A stretch of 64,000 nucleotides of DNA. Origin: Oscillospiraceae bacterium (GTDB taxonomy: Bacteria > Bacillota > Clostridia > Oscillospirales > Oscillospiraceae). The stretch covers positions 1 to 64,000 of the forward strand of contig SVLR01000001.1 of the NCBI GenBank assembly GCA_015067785.1. Reading direction: 5' to 3'. Every line of letters starts with the position of its first letter. Position 1 is the first letter of the stretch. This document shows, one piece after another, positions 1 to 8,404 of this stretch. The notes under the pieces are model-generated. The model was given only the letters and a program-made list of their open reading frames with translations. It searched no databases and was not told where the DNA came from. The position numbers and the translations under genes were made by a program.

Positions 1-271
1 CGGCACCCTGCATCACTGCAGAAGATCCAAACCGGATGTTGACAATGGCATCAGCGCCCATGGCCTCCGCTTCGTCCACCATTCGCTTGGTGGCGATTTG
101 CCGAGCCTCCACCAGCATTTCGGTGTAACCCTTGATTTCGCCACCTACCAGCGTTTTCATTCCAGCCATGAAGTCCTTACCAAAATTTTTGGATTGGACC
201 ACCGTTCCTTTTACGATTCCCAGTGCTTCCATTTCCCGTCCGGGAACATGATCAATATTGAGTAGCAGCAT
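1..271 (-). CDS. ybjQ: YbjQ/UPF0145 family protein (3' part outside window)
   Basis: The reverse strand encodes MLLLNIDHVPGREMEALG and continues with a GTVVQSKN stretch, a GGEIKGYTEML segment and ADAIVNIRFGSS. These are the conserved blocks of the YbjQ/UPF0145 family of about 105 residues, often annotated as a heavy-metal-binding domain; the true role is unknown. The last dozen or so residues run off the window. The ATG at 271 has a strong Shine-Dalgarno (GGAGGAGAAG) lying inside the end of the upstream small membrane-protein gene, which it overlaps by 20 nt. It is therefore probably translated by coupling with that gene. Confidence 0.8.
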   Translation of the reverse strand, partial: MLLLNIDHVPGREMEALGIVKGTVVQSKNFGKDFMAGMKTLVGGEIKGYTEMLVEARQIATKRMVDEAEAMGADAIVNIRFGSSAVMQGA

Positions 272-518
272 CTTCTTCTCCTCCTTCAATTTCTTTGAGT
301 CTTGTTTTGAGTAATATCCAGACAGGGATGATCATCCCCAGTTCCAGCAATCCGGCAATCAGCATCACAGCGCTCCAGAAGCCTTCCGGCACATAATAAT
401 GTCGGAGCAATAAAAGCATTGATGCTGACAACAGCATCCAAACTGTCGCAATAATGGCACTTTTCCAGGCGTCATGGCGGCGGTCTTTTTGTGCTTCTTC
501 GTTAATATTTCTTTGCAT
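252..518 (-). CDS. small two-TM membrane protein, third of a paralogous trio
   Basis: An 88-residue protein if read from the ATG at 518; an upstream ATG at 569 would add 17 residues overlapping the previous gene further. It has a charged N-terminus (QRNINEEAQKDRRHD), two hydrophobic helices (about residues 19-37 and 45-68) and a charged tail ending RLKEIEGGEEDAATQY. I chose 518 because the preceding gene ends with the same type of tail and the same 17-nt overlap recurs at the next junction up. The family is unnamed to me; it occurs here directly upstream of ybjQ. Function unknown, probably a small envelope protein. Confidence 0.65.
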   Translation of the reverse strand: MQRNINEEAQKDRRHDAWKSAIIATVWMLLSASMLLLLRHYYVPEGFWSAVMLIAGLLELGMIIPVWILLKTRLKEIEGGEEDAATQY

Positions 519-759
519 CCTCTTCTTCACCGCCTTCAATTTCCTTAAGCCGCTGTCGAAGGGCTGCAATCACACCGAAAACGACTGCAACGATGAGTCC
601 GCCATAGAGCAGCAAAAAGATCAGCGCGAACAATTCCCCATGGGCTTCTCCTATTAATGCAAATAGAATGACCGCTAAGTAAGCGGCTAAAAGACCGATC
701 ACAATTGCCGCACAGATAATTGGGGCTTTCTTTTTCTTGTGCTTAGTATCGTTTTGCAT
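502..759 (-). CDS. small two-TM membrane protein, second of a paralogous trio
   Basis: An 85-residue protein from the ATG at 759 (an ATG at 780 adds seven residues). It starts MQNDTKHKKKK, has two hydrophobic helices, and ends RLKEIEGGEEEDAKKY, nearly the same tail as its downstream paralogue. The last bases of its tail (GAGGATGCAAAGAAATATTAA) contain the start of the next gene in another frame, so stop and start overlap by 17 nt. This points to translational coupling. Function unknown. Confidence 0.65.
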   Translation of the reverse strand: MQNDTKHKKKKAPIICAAIVIGLLAAYLAVILFALIGEAHGELFALIFLLLYGGLIVAVVFGVIAALRQRLKEIEGGEEEDAKKY

Positions 760-1063
760 CGTCGATTTCTCCTTTCCCAATTTCCCGGATTCGCTGCATC
801 AGAGCCAATATTACGCCTACTCCAACAGCCGTAAACATACCAACGATCAGCCATAGGAACCACAAAGGAGGTGCTTCCTCCGGGGCAATATGGTAAGCCC
901 AAAACAGGATTCCGCTAAGGCCTGCCATAACTGCTACAACAATGACAGCAATCACCACTGGTGCGATATACCGCACCCGGATATCCTGTACCTGCTTGTT
1001 TTGGAATGTAGTACCTCCTCGCCCCAGCTCTGACATCTGTGTTAGAATTGTGTCGGAATCCAT
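743..1063 (-). CDS. membrane protein, first of a paralogous trio; N-terminus uncertain
   Basis: From the ATG at 1063 it gives 106 residues: a soluble segment (MDSDTILTQMSELGRGG...), two membrane helices (about residues 33-56 and 67-88) and a C-terminal tail RIREIGKGEIDDAKRY like the two genes after it. The frame stays open to a TTG at 1123. The start is uncertain because the Shine-Dalgarno (AGGAG) lies 15 nt from the ATG, and because the upstream side abuts a broken kinase gene on the other strand, so the original 5' end may have been lost in a rearrangement. Function unknown. Confidence 0.5.
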   Translation of the reverse strand: MDSDTILTQMSELGRGGTTFQNKQVQDIRVRYIAPVVIAVIVVAVMAGLSGILFWAYHIAPEEAPPLWFLWLIVGMFTAVGVGVILALMQRIREIGKGEIDDAKRY

Positions 1064-1129
1064 TTCTGTGATGGGAATCTCCTGGTTCTGTAGCTGTTGG
1101 CATAGAGTAATGGATTGCTGCAATGCTGT

Positions 1130-1624
1130 ACTGGCTCAGCGCAGCAATACCCCTATTTTGTTTCTCCCCTATTTGGTTGGCACAAACGCCCCGGAGTTTG
1201 ACAGCAATACTACCGGTGTTTTCTGGGGCCTACGCCAAGAGCACGATGCCTATAATATAGCGCGAGCAGTTATGGAAGGTGTCAGCTTTGTGTTGCGCAA
1301 AAACTGCGATTATATGGCAGAAGCCGGTCTGAACCCGTCCTCCATTATCGCTACCGGCGGTGGCGCTAAGAGCGCAATCTGGTGCTAGATGCAGGCAGAT
1401 ATTACCGGTCTAAAGGTAAGAATCCCCGCAGAAAAAGAAGCCGCCTGCTTGGGTGCTGCTATAATTGCTGCTGTCAGCGATGGACGATACGCTCACTTCC
1501 AGAAAGCGGTGGATACCCTTGTTACCTTCTCAAAGCATACAATCCCAACTACTCCGTGCAAACAAATAAAAAGTATCACCAATTTTGCGCGCTCTACGAA
1601 TTTGTCAAATCACTAAAGTCATAA
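1130..1624 (+). pseudogene. 3' remnant of an FGGY carbohydrate kinase (xylulokinase-like)
   Basis: The translation carries FGGY C-terminal landmarks: FLPYLVGTNAPEFD, then FWGLRQEHDAYNIARAVMEG, then the ATGGGAKS nucleotide-binding block, then an EAACLGAAIIAA segment. The N-terminal half is missing. A TAG at 1386-1388 interrupts the frame where relatives have glutamine (C-Q-M-Q, a CAG to TAG change). Near position 1530 the match moves to another frame, whose last residues (YEFVKSLKS) look like the usual kinase C-terminus and stop at 1624. Nonsense plus frameshift plus truncation make this a decayed gene. Confidence 0.8.
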
Positions 1625-1642
1625 ATACATCGAAACAGTTAT

Positions 1643-1673
1643 TTAAGACCTCCTGAATTGCAGGAGGTCTTAA
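1643..1673. terminator. hairpin after the kinase remnant
   Basis: A perfect 13-bp inverted repeat (core AAGACCTCCTG / CAGGAGGTCTT) with a 5-nt loop. It follows the kinase remnant by about 20 nt. The plus-strand tail (AATACTATAAAAG) is not clearly T-rich, so termination strength is uncertain. The 3' arm contains a GGAGG sequence by chance. The rest of 1625-1903 shows only an imperfect palindrome near 1801-1826 (TACAC...GTGTA), which I cannot assign. Confidence 0.5.
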
Positions 1674-1903
1674 TACTATAAAAGATTACCCATTAATTGA
1701 TACAGAATGCTTGCAATATGGAAGTATATGGAGTATAATACGTTTTTGTAAAAAAGATGCTCTTTAGGGGCGCTGATGTAGGTACTTCAAGGCCGTTTTC
1801 TACACTATTTTTTGAAAAATGGTGTAGAAATGGTGTATAACCGAAAGTGTCAAATACGAAAACCCTTGCAAATAAAGGATTTTTTGAAGGAGAATAGATA
1901 AAA

Positions 1904-3001
1904 ATGAAATTAGGTATCGTAGGACTTCCCAATGTTGGCAAGTCCACCCTCTTCAACGCCATCACCAATGCCGGTGTGCCAGCAGACAACTATGCGTTCT
2001 GCACTATTGACCCCAATGTGGGCGTGGTCTCTGTTCCCGATGAGCGGCTCAATTGGCTGGCAGATCTCCATAACCCCAAGAAGCTGACCCCGGCGGTCAT
2101 CGAATTTGTAGACATTGCAGGTCTTGTCAAGGGCGCGTCCAAGGGCGAAGGTCTTGGCAACAAGTTCCTCAGTAACATCCGCACCACCGATGCCATCGTC
2201 CATGTTGTCCGCTGCTTTGACGACAGCAATGTGACCCATGTGGAAGGCACCACCGATCCTCTCCGTGATATCGACATTATCAACTTAGAGCTGGTAATGG
2301 CCGACATTGAAATGGTGGAGCGCCGGATCGATAAAGCGCAGAAGGCTATGAAGGGCGGCGACAAGCGTTTCGCCCGTGAGGTTGAACTCTTTACTGAACT
2401 GCTTGATCACCTCAATCAGGGAAAATTGGCACGGACATTGGATTGCAGCGAAGACGATATGGCGATCATCGCCACCTCTGATCTTCTGACCCTAAAAAAG
2501 ACCATTTATGTTGCTAACTTAGCAGAAGCTGAGATCAACGAGCCGGAGGAAAACCGTCACTATTTGGCGGTCAAGGCCCTTGCCGCTGAAGAAGGCAGCC
2601 AGCTGATCCCCATCTGCGCCAAGTTAGAGGCGGACATTGCGGAACTGGACGATCCGGAAGAAAAGGCAATGTTTATGGAAGAGCTGGGTGTGAACGAATC
2701 CGGTTTGGATAAGCTGATCCGCAGCAGCTATGCGCTCCTTGGTCTGATTTCCTTCCTGACTGCCGGCAGCGACGAATGCCGCGCCTGGACCATCAAGAAA
2801 GGCACAAAGGCACCACAGGCAGCCGGTAAGATCCATACCGACTTTGAGCGTGGCTTCATCCGCGCCGAGGTTATCGCATTTAACGATATGAAGGACTGCG
2901 GCACTATGGCCGCCGCCAAAGCGAAGGGTTTAGTTCGCAGCGAGGGTAAGGAATATGTGATGAAGGACGGCGACATCGTCAATTTCCTCTTTAATGTATA
3001 A
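1904..3001 (+). CDS. ychF: redox-regulated ATPase YchF (Obg-family)
   Basis: A 365-residue protein, normal length for YchF. It has the G1 P-loop GLPNVGKSTLFN, the FCTIDPN switch region, the G3 DIAGLVKGASKGEG motif, and the C-terminal TGS domain ending FLFNV. YchF hydrolyses ATP rather than GTP and binds ribosomes; in other bacteria it modulates stress responses and translation at certain codons. The start is set by GAAGGAG 13 nt upstream of the ATG. It stands alone on the plus strand, followed by its own terminator. Confidence 0.97.
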   Translation: MKLGIVGLPNVGKSTLFNAITNAGVPADNYAFCTIDPNVGVVSVPDERLNWLADLHNPKKLTPAVIEFVDIAGLVKGASKGEGLGNKFLSNIRTTDAIVHVVRCFDDSNVTHVEGTTDPLRDIDIINLELVMADIEMVERRIDKAQKAMKGGDKRFAREVELFTELLDHLNQGKLARTLDCSEDDMAIIATSDLLTLKKTIYVANLAEAEINEPEENRHYLAVKALAAEEGSQLIPICAKLEADIAELDDPEEKAMFMEELGVNESGLDKLIRSSYALLGLISFLTAGSDECRAWTIKKGTKAPQAAGKIHTDFERGFIRAEVIAFNDMKDCGTMAAAKAKGLVRSEGKEYVMKDGDIVNFLFNV

Positions 3002-3009
3002 AAGCAAAC

Positions 3010-3043
3010 AACCGGAAGGCAACTGCCTTCCGGTTTTCATTTC
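3010..3043 (+). terminator. intrinsic terminator of ychF
   Basis: An 11-bp perfect stem (AACCGGAAGGC / GCCTTCCGGTT) with loop AACT, followed by TTCATTTC, 9 nt after the ychF stop. It also lies at the end of the convergent gene at 3042. Confidence 0.85.
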
Positions 3044-4058
3044 ACACATCTGTCTCCATAGCTTTTCCGAATGTATCTTTCTGACTGCAGCCTGCACGGC
3101 CTCCGCCTGCACAAGCGCAAGCACACGCGCAAGCGCAACCGCCGCCTCCACCTCCGGATCGTCCCCCGCGGTTTGCATTGTACCTGTCTCTTGCACGAAT
3201 GTAGTGGGGATTCGATCTTCCGTAAGTGTGGACATAATAGCCATGCCCGCTAAGGAAGCCTCTGCCGCGGCCATAAGAAACATAACTGTCAATAATGTAT
3301 ACTTCCGCAATAATCAGCAATGCAGCAAAAAGGCAGCACATAACGACAACACCAATCTTATCCTCCTGAAGCTCATTGTATGCACCGCTGTCATCAAAGG
3401 GGGTATATTGGGCCGTTTGGCAACCGGAGAAATCGTTTGCACCGTACTGTATAGTCATTTTACAATACTCGCCGTAGCTAAGACTCCCTCGCTTCGCATA
3501 GTCTCTGCCGGTACTTATCAGCCATTTGAACTCATATTGCTTCACCTCGATAGCATTGAACCAACAAGGAACAAACTCGTAAAAATATCCTTCTTCATTT
3601 TTACACAGCATATCCTTCTGGTTTATTTTGAAGGCAAAGGAGAATACATCTCCGCCGATATATGCTTTCGTGAAGTCCAGGCGCAGAGAAACATAATCCT
3701 CATCTACATACTTGCTGTACGCGCTGATGTTGGAAGAAACCGAGTCCGGATAGATGGAGAAGTTCTCATTTGCCATACCGATCTCAACCCAAGTAAGAGG
3801 TTCCGAGGTATCCAGTGCCTCCCACCGAAAGTAATATGTAATATCTAAGCTGCCATCACTCTGTGTCTCGACAGTGACATCATACTGATGAATCAAATCC
3901 TGTGGCTTCGGTTGATAGAAAAGGCCAAAAAGAATCAGCGCGATCTGAGCGGCTACAATAGCAATAAGCCAAATCGTGTTTGATGTAGGAAATTTGCGTT
4001 TCGCACGAATCTCTGCCTCTGTGTACTTTTCTTTTGCATTTACTCTTCCCTTTTTCAT
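3042..4058 (-). CDS. membrane protein with Gly-rich, Cys-Ala repeat tail; candidate substrate of the adjacent radical SAM enzyme
   Basis: A 338-residue protein. Seen: charged N-terminus, TM helix about 27-48, an outside beta-rich domain about 55-230 that opens like DUF2207-type proteins (YDVTVETQSDGSLDITYYF), TM helix about 235-257, then a Tyr/Gly/Arg-rich inner segment and a tail with six glycines, five cysteines alternating with alanine (308, 310, 312, 314, 316), GGGRAGC and a short end. Its ATG shares an ATGA overlap with the radical SAM gene upstream, so the two are probably translated together. Inference: the Cys-Ala tail is modified by the enzyme (thioether links or similar). It could instead be an unmodified metal-binding tail. 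No known function is claimed. Confidence 0.8.
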   Translation of the reverse strand: MKKGRVNAKEKYTEAEIRAKRKFPTSNTIWLIAIVAAQIALILFGLFYQPKPQDLIHQYDVTVETQSDGSLDITYYFRWEALDTSEPLTWVEIGMANENFSIYPDSVSSNISAYSKYVDEDYVSLRLDFTKAYIGGDVFSFAFKINQKDMLCKNEEGYFYEFVPCWFNAIEVKQYEFKWLISTGRDYAKRGSLSYGEYCKMTIQYGANDFSGCQTAQYTPFDDSGAYNELQEDKIGVVVMCCLFAALLIIAEVYIIDSYVSYGRGRGFLSGHGYYVHTYGRSNPHYIRARDRYNANRGGRSGGGGGGCACACACACAGGGRAGCSQKDTFGKAMETDV

Positions 4059-5437
4059 ACACGATCACCGCCCTTCCGCGTCCGGAAAGGACACATAAGC
4101 GCTTGCGCCTCAGACATATTGCGAAGGCTTTTGCACATTGGATGATTCCATATTTTCTTAAAGGGATCTGTAAGAATATTACCAAGAGATGCATCTGCAC
4201 CCAGCCAGCTTTGGCACGGAACGACCGTTCCATCCGGCGCCACTGCCATATTACTCAGGCAAGCGCCACACATTGGCACATTCATTTCCAGTTCTTCCAA
4301 CTTATCCGCATCAACGAGACCGGGAGAGGTAAAATCCATCTCCATATCATGATGATTACAGAATTCCTTGGCAGACTTAACAATCGTAAATAATTCCTCA
4401 GAGGTAAGGTCATATTCCTCATGGTTGATCCCTGCCATACCTGTGCAAATCAATCCGCTGACCGTCACAAAACGAACACCTATGTTATAAGCAAATTCCA
4501 AAGTGCTTTTATAGTCTGCATTCTTTTTACACAGTGGTGTGTTAATGCTGATGTCCAGACCGGCAGCTACCGCATTGCGAATGCCTTGAACGGTATCTGC
4601 ATAGTGATTACTTCCAACCAAGGTGTTATGGATCTTCTCGTCACAGGAGTAAAGCGTTACCTGAATGCTGTCAAGACCTGCAGCCTTAAGTAGCTGCACC
4701 AGCTCCGGTGTCAGGTTCACGCCATTGGTATTCAGCCTCGTTACCATTCGCTTTGCATAGCCAATCAATTCCACAATATCTGCGCGCTGTGTCGGCTCGC
4801 CGCCCGTAAAGGTGACCATAGGTACTCTGGCTTTTCCCAAACGATCAATTGCTCTCTTCCACTGCTCAGTCGTCAGCTCCTTGGTCTTACCCATCTGCTG
4901 ACCGGCGGCATAACAGAAGACGCACTTTTGGTTACATTGCCATTGCCCACTGCTATCGGTCATTGCGCTAACCATTAGATCCATACGGTGAGGTGCAGTC
5001 ATATTATTCCGGTATGCGCGAATCGACAGTTTTTCGATCTCGGCGTCCGGTGCATTTCCCCTTGCAACAGCAAACAGAACATCCAATAGTTCCTCCAAAT
5101 CCTCTTCAATATCCTTTTGGGGAACAGTAGGGTAAACTCTACGGACATTCCGGACGGTCTTTGCAATGATCGCCGATTCATCCTCTTCCAAGATCGGTTG
5201 ACCGTCAAACTTGTTGACTTCCTCCATAAAGCTCGAAAGAATCAATGCCCATGAATACCCTATCGGAAGCAGATAATAGCCGTTGAGAATCACAATATAT
5301 GCGCTGGATCGAAACAAGTGAAACCTCGGTGGAATCAAATGAATCCGTACAACGCCGGGTCCGTCTGGATTAAATGTACAATGACTGACTCCTTTTTTAT
5401 ACGCCTCATATTGGGCAATCCTATTTTGCAAGCCCAT
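4055..5437 (-). CDS. radical SAM/SPASM-type maturase
   Basis: A 460-residue protein. Residues about 38-75 (PRFHLFRSSAYIVILNG...) resemble a PqqD-like recognition domain, which is a tentative call. The radical SAM core has CNQKCVFC (Cys168, 172, 175) to bind the SAM-ligating 4Fe-4S cluster and TGGEP at 211-215. The C-terminal region has further cysteines at 390, 393, 408, 435 and 449 in a SPASM-like pattern around APDGTVVPCQSW, suited to auxiliary iron-sulfur clusters. Enzymes of this build install crosslinks or epimerise residues in ribosomal peptides or proteins. The ATG follows the DUF975 gene stop directly, and the stop overlaps the Cys-Ala protein start. The likely substrate is therefore the downstream protein. 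Confidence 0.9.
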   Translation of the reverse strand: MGLQNRIAQYEAYKKGVSHCTFNPDGPGVVRIHLIPPRFHLFRSSAYIVILNGYYLLPIGYSWALILSSFMEEVNKFDGQPILEEDESAIIAKTVRNVRRVYPTVPQKDIEEDLEELLDVLFAVARGNAPDAEIEKLSIRAYRNNMTAPHRMDLMVSAMTDSSGQWQCNQKCVFCYAAGQQMGKTKELTTEQWKRAIDRLGKARVPMVTFTGGEPTQRADIVELIGYAKRMVTRLNTNGVNLTPELVQLLKAAGLDSIQVTLYSCDEKIHNTLVGSNHYADTVQGIRNAVAAGLDISINTPLCKKNADYKSTLEFAYNIGVRFVTVSGLICTGMAGINHEEYDLTSEELFTIVKSAKEFCNHHDMEMDFTSPGLVDADKLEELEMNVPMCGACLSNMAVAPDGTVVPCQSWLGADASLGNILTDPFKKIWNHPMCKSLRNMSEAQALMCPFRTRKGGDRV

Positions 5438-6202
5438 TCAAATGTCCCCCTCACTCGCACAAACAGTACATTCTGTGCCGGACACCTCTCGATAGAATGC
5501 AGCAGTTGCCGCCTGCTTATAAGGTGTTAGCCATAGGTGACCGATTCCAAGGGTTAAGGACGCAAGAATATCCCACCCAATAAAGCTAAGCTGCAGACAG
5601 AACAAGCGAAAACGGTTTCCGGACATCATTTGCTTAGAGCTTTCGATAGCTTCTCTTGCAGTCATTTCCGGATGCTCTGCCAGTACATAATCGGTCATTG
5701 CATAGCTGAAACCAACCACAATGCCGGGAATGACAAAAAGCAGAGACCAAAGAAATATATGTGTTGCCTGCAACAGCTTTGCTTTGACTGCTGTTTTCCA
5801 GTAAGCAAAATAAGCGAACAGAGCGCCGACTTCAGCCTCCTTCTCACGGTCAATAAGATTTAGATTAAAGCGCGCATAACCGATCGCAACGATGCTTCCA
5901 AGAATGAAGGAAACCGTAGCCATCACAAGTGCTGAAAGTATAATGAATATCGCTCCGCCAATGATCCACGCAGTGATATCAAAATTAAGTCCACTATCCG
6001 TTGAATAAATCGTTTGCCCACCAAGCATTAAGACGATATTTGCACCGGAGTCACCGATGTTCAGCTTCCACTCCGGACCATTGGAAGAAACAGCGCCAAA
6101 TATAGAAGCAATCAGGCCTGTTATTACTGCAATCCCCCATTTGCCGGATAAAGCATTTCGAGCAATGCTTCTAAAATCAGCTCCACATTTCATTAATTTC
6201 AC
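5438..6202 (-). CDS. DUF975 family integral membrane protein
   Basis: A 254-residue protein starting MKLMKCGADFRSIARNAL. It has the DUF975 pattern of an N-terminal amphipathic segment, several membrane helices, and the WSLLFVIPGIVVGFSYAMT block followed by EHPEMTAREAIESSKQMM. The DUF975 role is unknown. Its stop codon is immediately followed by the radical SAM start codon, with no gap, which ties it to the maturation genes. It lies 42 nt after the ABC permease. It may help insert or shuttle the membrane substrate, but that is inference. Confidence 0.85.
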   Translation of the reverse strand: MKLMKCGADFRSIARNALSGKWGIAVITGLIASIFGAVSSNGPEWKLNIGDSGANIVLMLGGQTIYSTDSGLNFDITAWIIGGAIFIILSALVMATVSFILGSIVAIGYARFNLNLIDREKEAEVGALFAYFAYWKTAVKAKLLQATHIFLWSLLFVIPGIVVGFSYAMTDYVLAEHPEMTAREAIESSKQMMSGNRFRLFCLQLSFIGWDILASLTLGIGHLWLTPYKQAATAAFYREVSGTECTVCASEGDI

Positions 6203-6244
6203 TTCCTCTTTTGGAAATCGACATTCTTCTTATCCATACTATTA

Positions 6245-7486
6245 TTATGCTTTCCAAACCGCCTTAACAATCGCGCCGAGCTTGGGTGCGTTTCCGTACA
6301 TCAGAACGCCCAGACGGTAGATCTTTGCCGCAAGGAAGCCGATCCCAACAGTAGAGCCCAATAGGATCCCAACAGAGATTGCGATCTCATACCAAGGAAC
6401 CGTACTCATTGCGATCCGGGTAAACATTGCCATAGGGGATGTGAACGGAATATAGGAGCATATCTGCATCAGTACATTGTCCACCTCGCCGCTGGACATT
6501 GAGAACATAACCACCATAAAGCCGAAAATGAACAGATAGGTCACCGGCTGCACAGAGGTGTTGATGTCCTCTAACTTAGAGACTGTGGAAGCAATGGCGC
6601 CATACAAGAATGCGTAGATTAGGAAGCCCAAAAGGAAGAACACCAGCATATATCCAAACAGCTCCGGCGGAATGTTGAAAATGGAATCAATGATCTCATT
6701 GCCGCCCCAATATACTTTATTCAAATTAAACAGCACAAGCGCGGAGCCGAAAATCGCGATCAGCTGGGTAAGACCTGCGATACAGGACGCCAGCACCTTG
6801 CCGAACATCATACTGATCGGTTTTGCGCTTGTGATCAGCACCTCCATCGCCCGGGAGCTTTTTTCCGTCGCCACATTCATTGCCACCATCTGCCCGTACA
6901 GCAGGATCACCATATACAGTGCGAAAATCATAATGTAGGTGTAGAAGAAATTCTGCATCTGATTTTTACCAAGCATTTCCACCTGACTGGTGATCTGGAT
7001 GTTCATTACCTCCCCTGCCTGCTCCGGTGTCATACCGCCGCCGATCATCGCATTCATCTGATAGATTTTCTGCAGCACCTCGTTCGCGACGGCTTCATTG
7101 ACATCGTACATAGAGAGATTATTCACATAGTAGGTGTAGGATGTTGGCCCGGTCATTACGAAAGCACCTTCTGCGCTGCCAGAGGTGATCTTGTCCTTGA
7201 TGCTGTCGATCCCTTCGTCGGTCACCTGTACATAATAGTCGGTGAATGCCGCACCGAACAGCTCCCGTACCATTTCTGCCTGCGACGGATCCTCTGCCTT
7301 TACCAGCAGGGTGGGCAGATCGCCGGGGTCTGCAGTACCGTCATCGGTTTCGATCATCGAAATGATTCTGGGGAGAAACATAACCACAGCAATGATCACG
7401 ACCAAAAAGATCGTAACGCCCACAAAAGCTTTATTTTTCAGGTAGCTCTTTAGCTCAAAGCTGAGAATCTTGCCAAACTGCTTCAT
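6245..7486 (-). CDS. ABC-2 type exporter permease (NatB-like)
   Basis: A 413-residue protein beginning MKQFGKILSFELKSYLKNKAF, with one N-terminal TM helix, a large outside domain (about 40-175) and five or six C-terminal TM helices. This is the NatB/YhaP-type layout of ABC-2 permeases. The ATNVATEKSSRAMEVLITS-like segment (MNVATEKSSRAMEVLITSA) is typical. The start overlaps the ATPase stop by 4 nt (ATGA), so the two form one transporter. Substrate unknown; the context with a radical SAM gene and an M50 protease allows, but does not prove, peptide export. Confidence 0.9.
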   Translation of the reverse strand: MKQFGKILSFELKSYLKNKAFVGVTIFLVVIIAVVMFLPRIISMIETDDGTADPGDLPTLLVKAEDPSQAEMVRELFGAAFTDYYVQVTDEGIDSIKDKITSGSAEGAFVMTGPTSYTYYVNNLSMYDVNEAVANEVLQKIYQMNAMIGGGMTPEQAGEVMNIQITSQVEMLGKNQMQNFFYTYIMIFALYMVILLYGQMVAMNVATEKSSRAMEVLITSAKPISMMFGKVLASCIAGLTQLIAIFGSALVLFNLNKVYWGGNEIIDSIFNIPPELFGYMLVFFLLGFLIYAFLYGAIASTVSKLEDINTSVQPVTYLFIFGFMVVMFSMSSGEVDNVLMQICSYIPFTSPMAMFTRIAMSTVPWYEIAISVGILLGSTVGIGFLAAKIYRLGVLMYGNAPKLGAIVKAVWKA

Positions 7487-8388
7487 TTCTCGCCCTCCCT
7501 AGCGGAATCTCCCGCATACTCCACAAAAATATCGTTCAGAGAAGGCTCATAGACCTTGACCTCATCAATATCGTAATTTTCTACCAAACGAGTCATCACC
7601 GCTTTCTTTTCCCCAGGGGAAGAAAGCTGGATCAGCAGGTCACCATTTTCCATAACGGTGCAGGCAGCACCAAAGTCAGAACGGATTCTTTCCAGTGCTA
7701 CTGTCCGCACCACCAAGCGGTCTCGGGGATAGTCTCGTTTAATATCCCGCAGGTCGCCCTGAAGCGCAACGACGCCCTTATTGAGGATGGCAATGCTGTC
7801 GCAAAACTCCTCGATATAGCTCATCTGATGGCTGGAAAACAGAACGATCTTCCCTTTTGCGATCTGCTCCTTGACCACATTCTTGAGGAGCATTGCGTTC
7901 ACTGGGTCAAGACCGGAGAAGGGCTCATCAAGAATAACAATGTCCGGATCGTGCGCCAGGGCAGTAACAAGCTGGATCTTCTGCTGATTGCCCTTGGAAA
8001 GGGTATCGAGGCGCTTATTGCGATACTCCGCCATCCCCAGTCTCTCCAGCCAATAATCCACAGATGCGATGGCATCCTTATGGCGCATACCCTTCAGTTC
8101 TGCAAAATAGCAAAGCTGGTCCACAATCACCTTCTTTGGATATAGACCTCGTTCTTCCGGAAGATAGCCAATACCAATTTTGCTGTAATTAATTGGCTTT
8201 CCGTCTATCAGCACTTCACCGCTGTTTGCGGGAAAAACATCCATTAGTATGCGGATTGAGGTGGTTTTGCCTGCACCGTTTCTGCCCAACAGGCCGAAGG
8301 CTTTACCGCCCTCTGCCTTAAAGGACACCCCGGTGAGGACCTTCTTCTCGCCGAAAGATTTCTCAATGTTCTTTAATTCAAGTATCAT
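7483..8388 (-). CDS. ABC transporter ATP-binding protein (NatA-like)
   Basis: A 301-residue ATPase with Walker A LGRNGAGKTTS, signature LSKGNQQKIQ, Walker B DPDIVILDEPFSGLDP and H-loop SSHQMSYIEE, followed by a C-terminal extension of about 80 residues as in NatA/EcsA-type subunits. It energises the ABC-2 permease encoded 4 nt further on. The signature reads LSKGN instead of LSGGQ, as usual in this subfamily. Confidence 0.95.
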   Translation of the reverse strand: MILELKNIEKSFGEKKVLTGVSFKAEGGKAFGLLGRNGAGKTTSIRILMDVFPANSGEVLIDGKPINYSKIGIGYLPEERGLYPKKVIVDQLCYFAELKGMRHKDAIASVDYWLERLGMAEYRNKRLDTLSKGNQQKIQLVTALAHDPDIVILDEPFSGLDPVNAMLLKNVVKEQIAKGKIVLFSSHQMSYIEEFCDSIAILNKGVVALQGDLRDIKRDYPRDRLVVRTVALERIRSDFGAACTVMENGDLLIQLSSPGEKKAVMTRLVENYDIDEVKVYEPSLNDIFVEYAGDSAREGEK

Positions 8389-8404
8389 ATTCCGTCATCC
8401 CCTA

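Noticed and set aside
1386..1388. In-frame TAG in the kinase as a recoded (pyrrolysine or suppressed) codon
   Set aside because: The gene also lacks its N-terminal half and has a later frameshift, so decay explains it better. Other genes show no sign of TAG readthrough.
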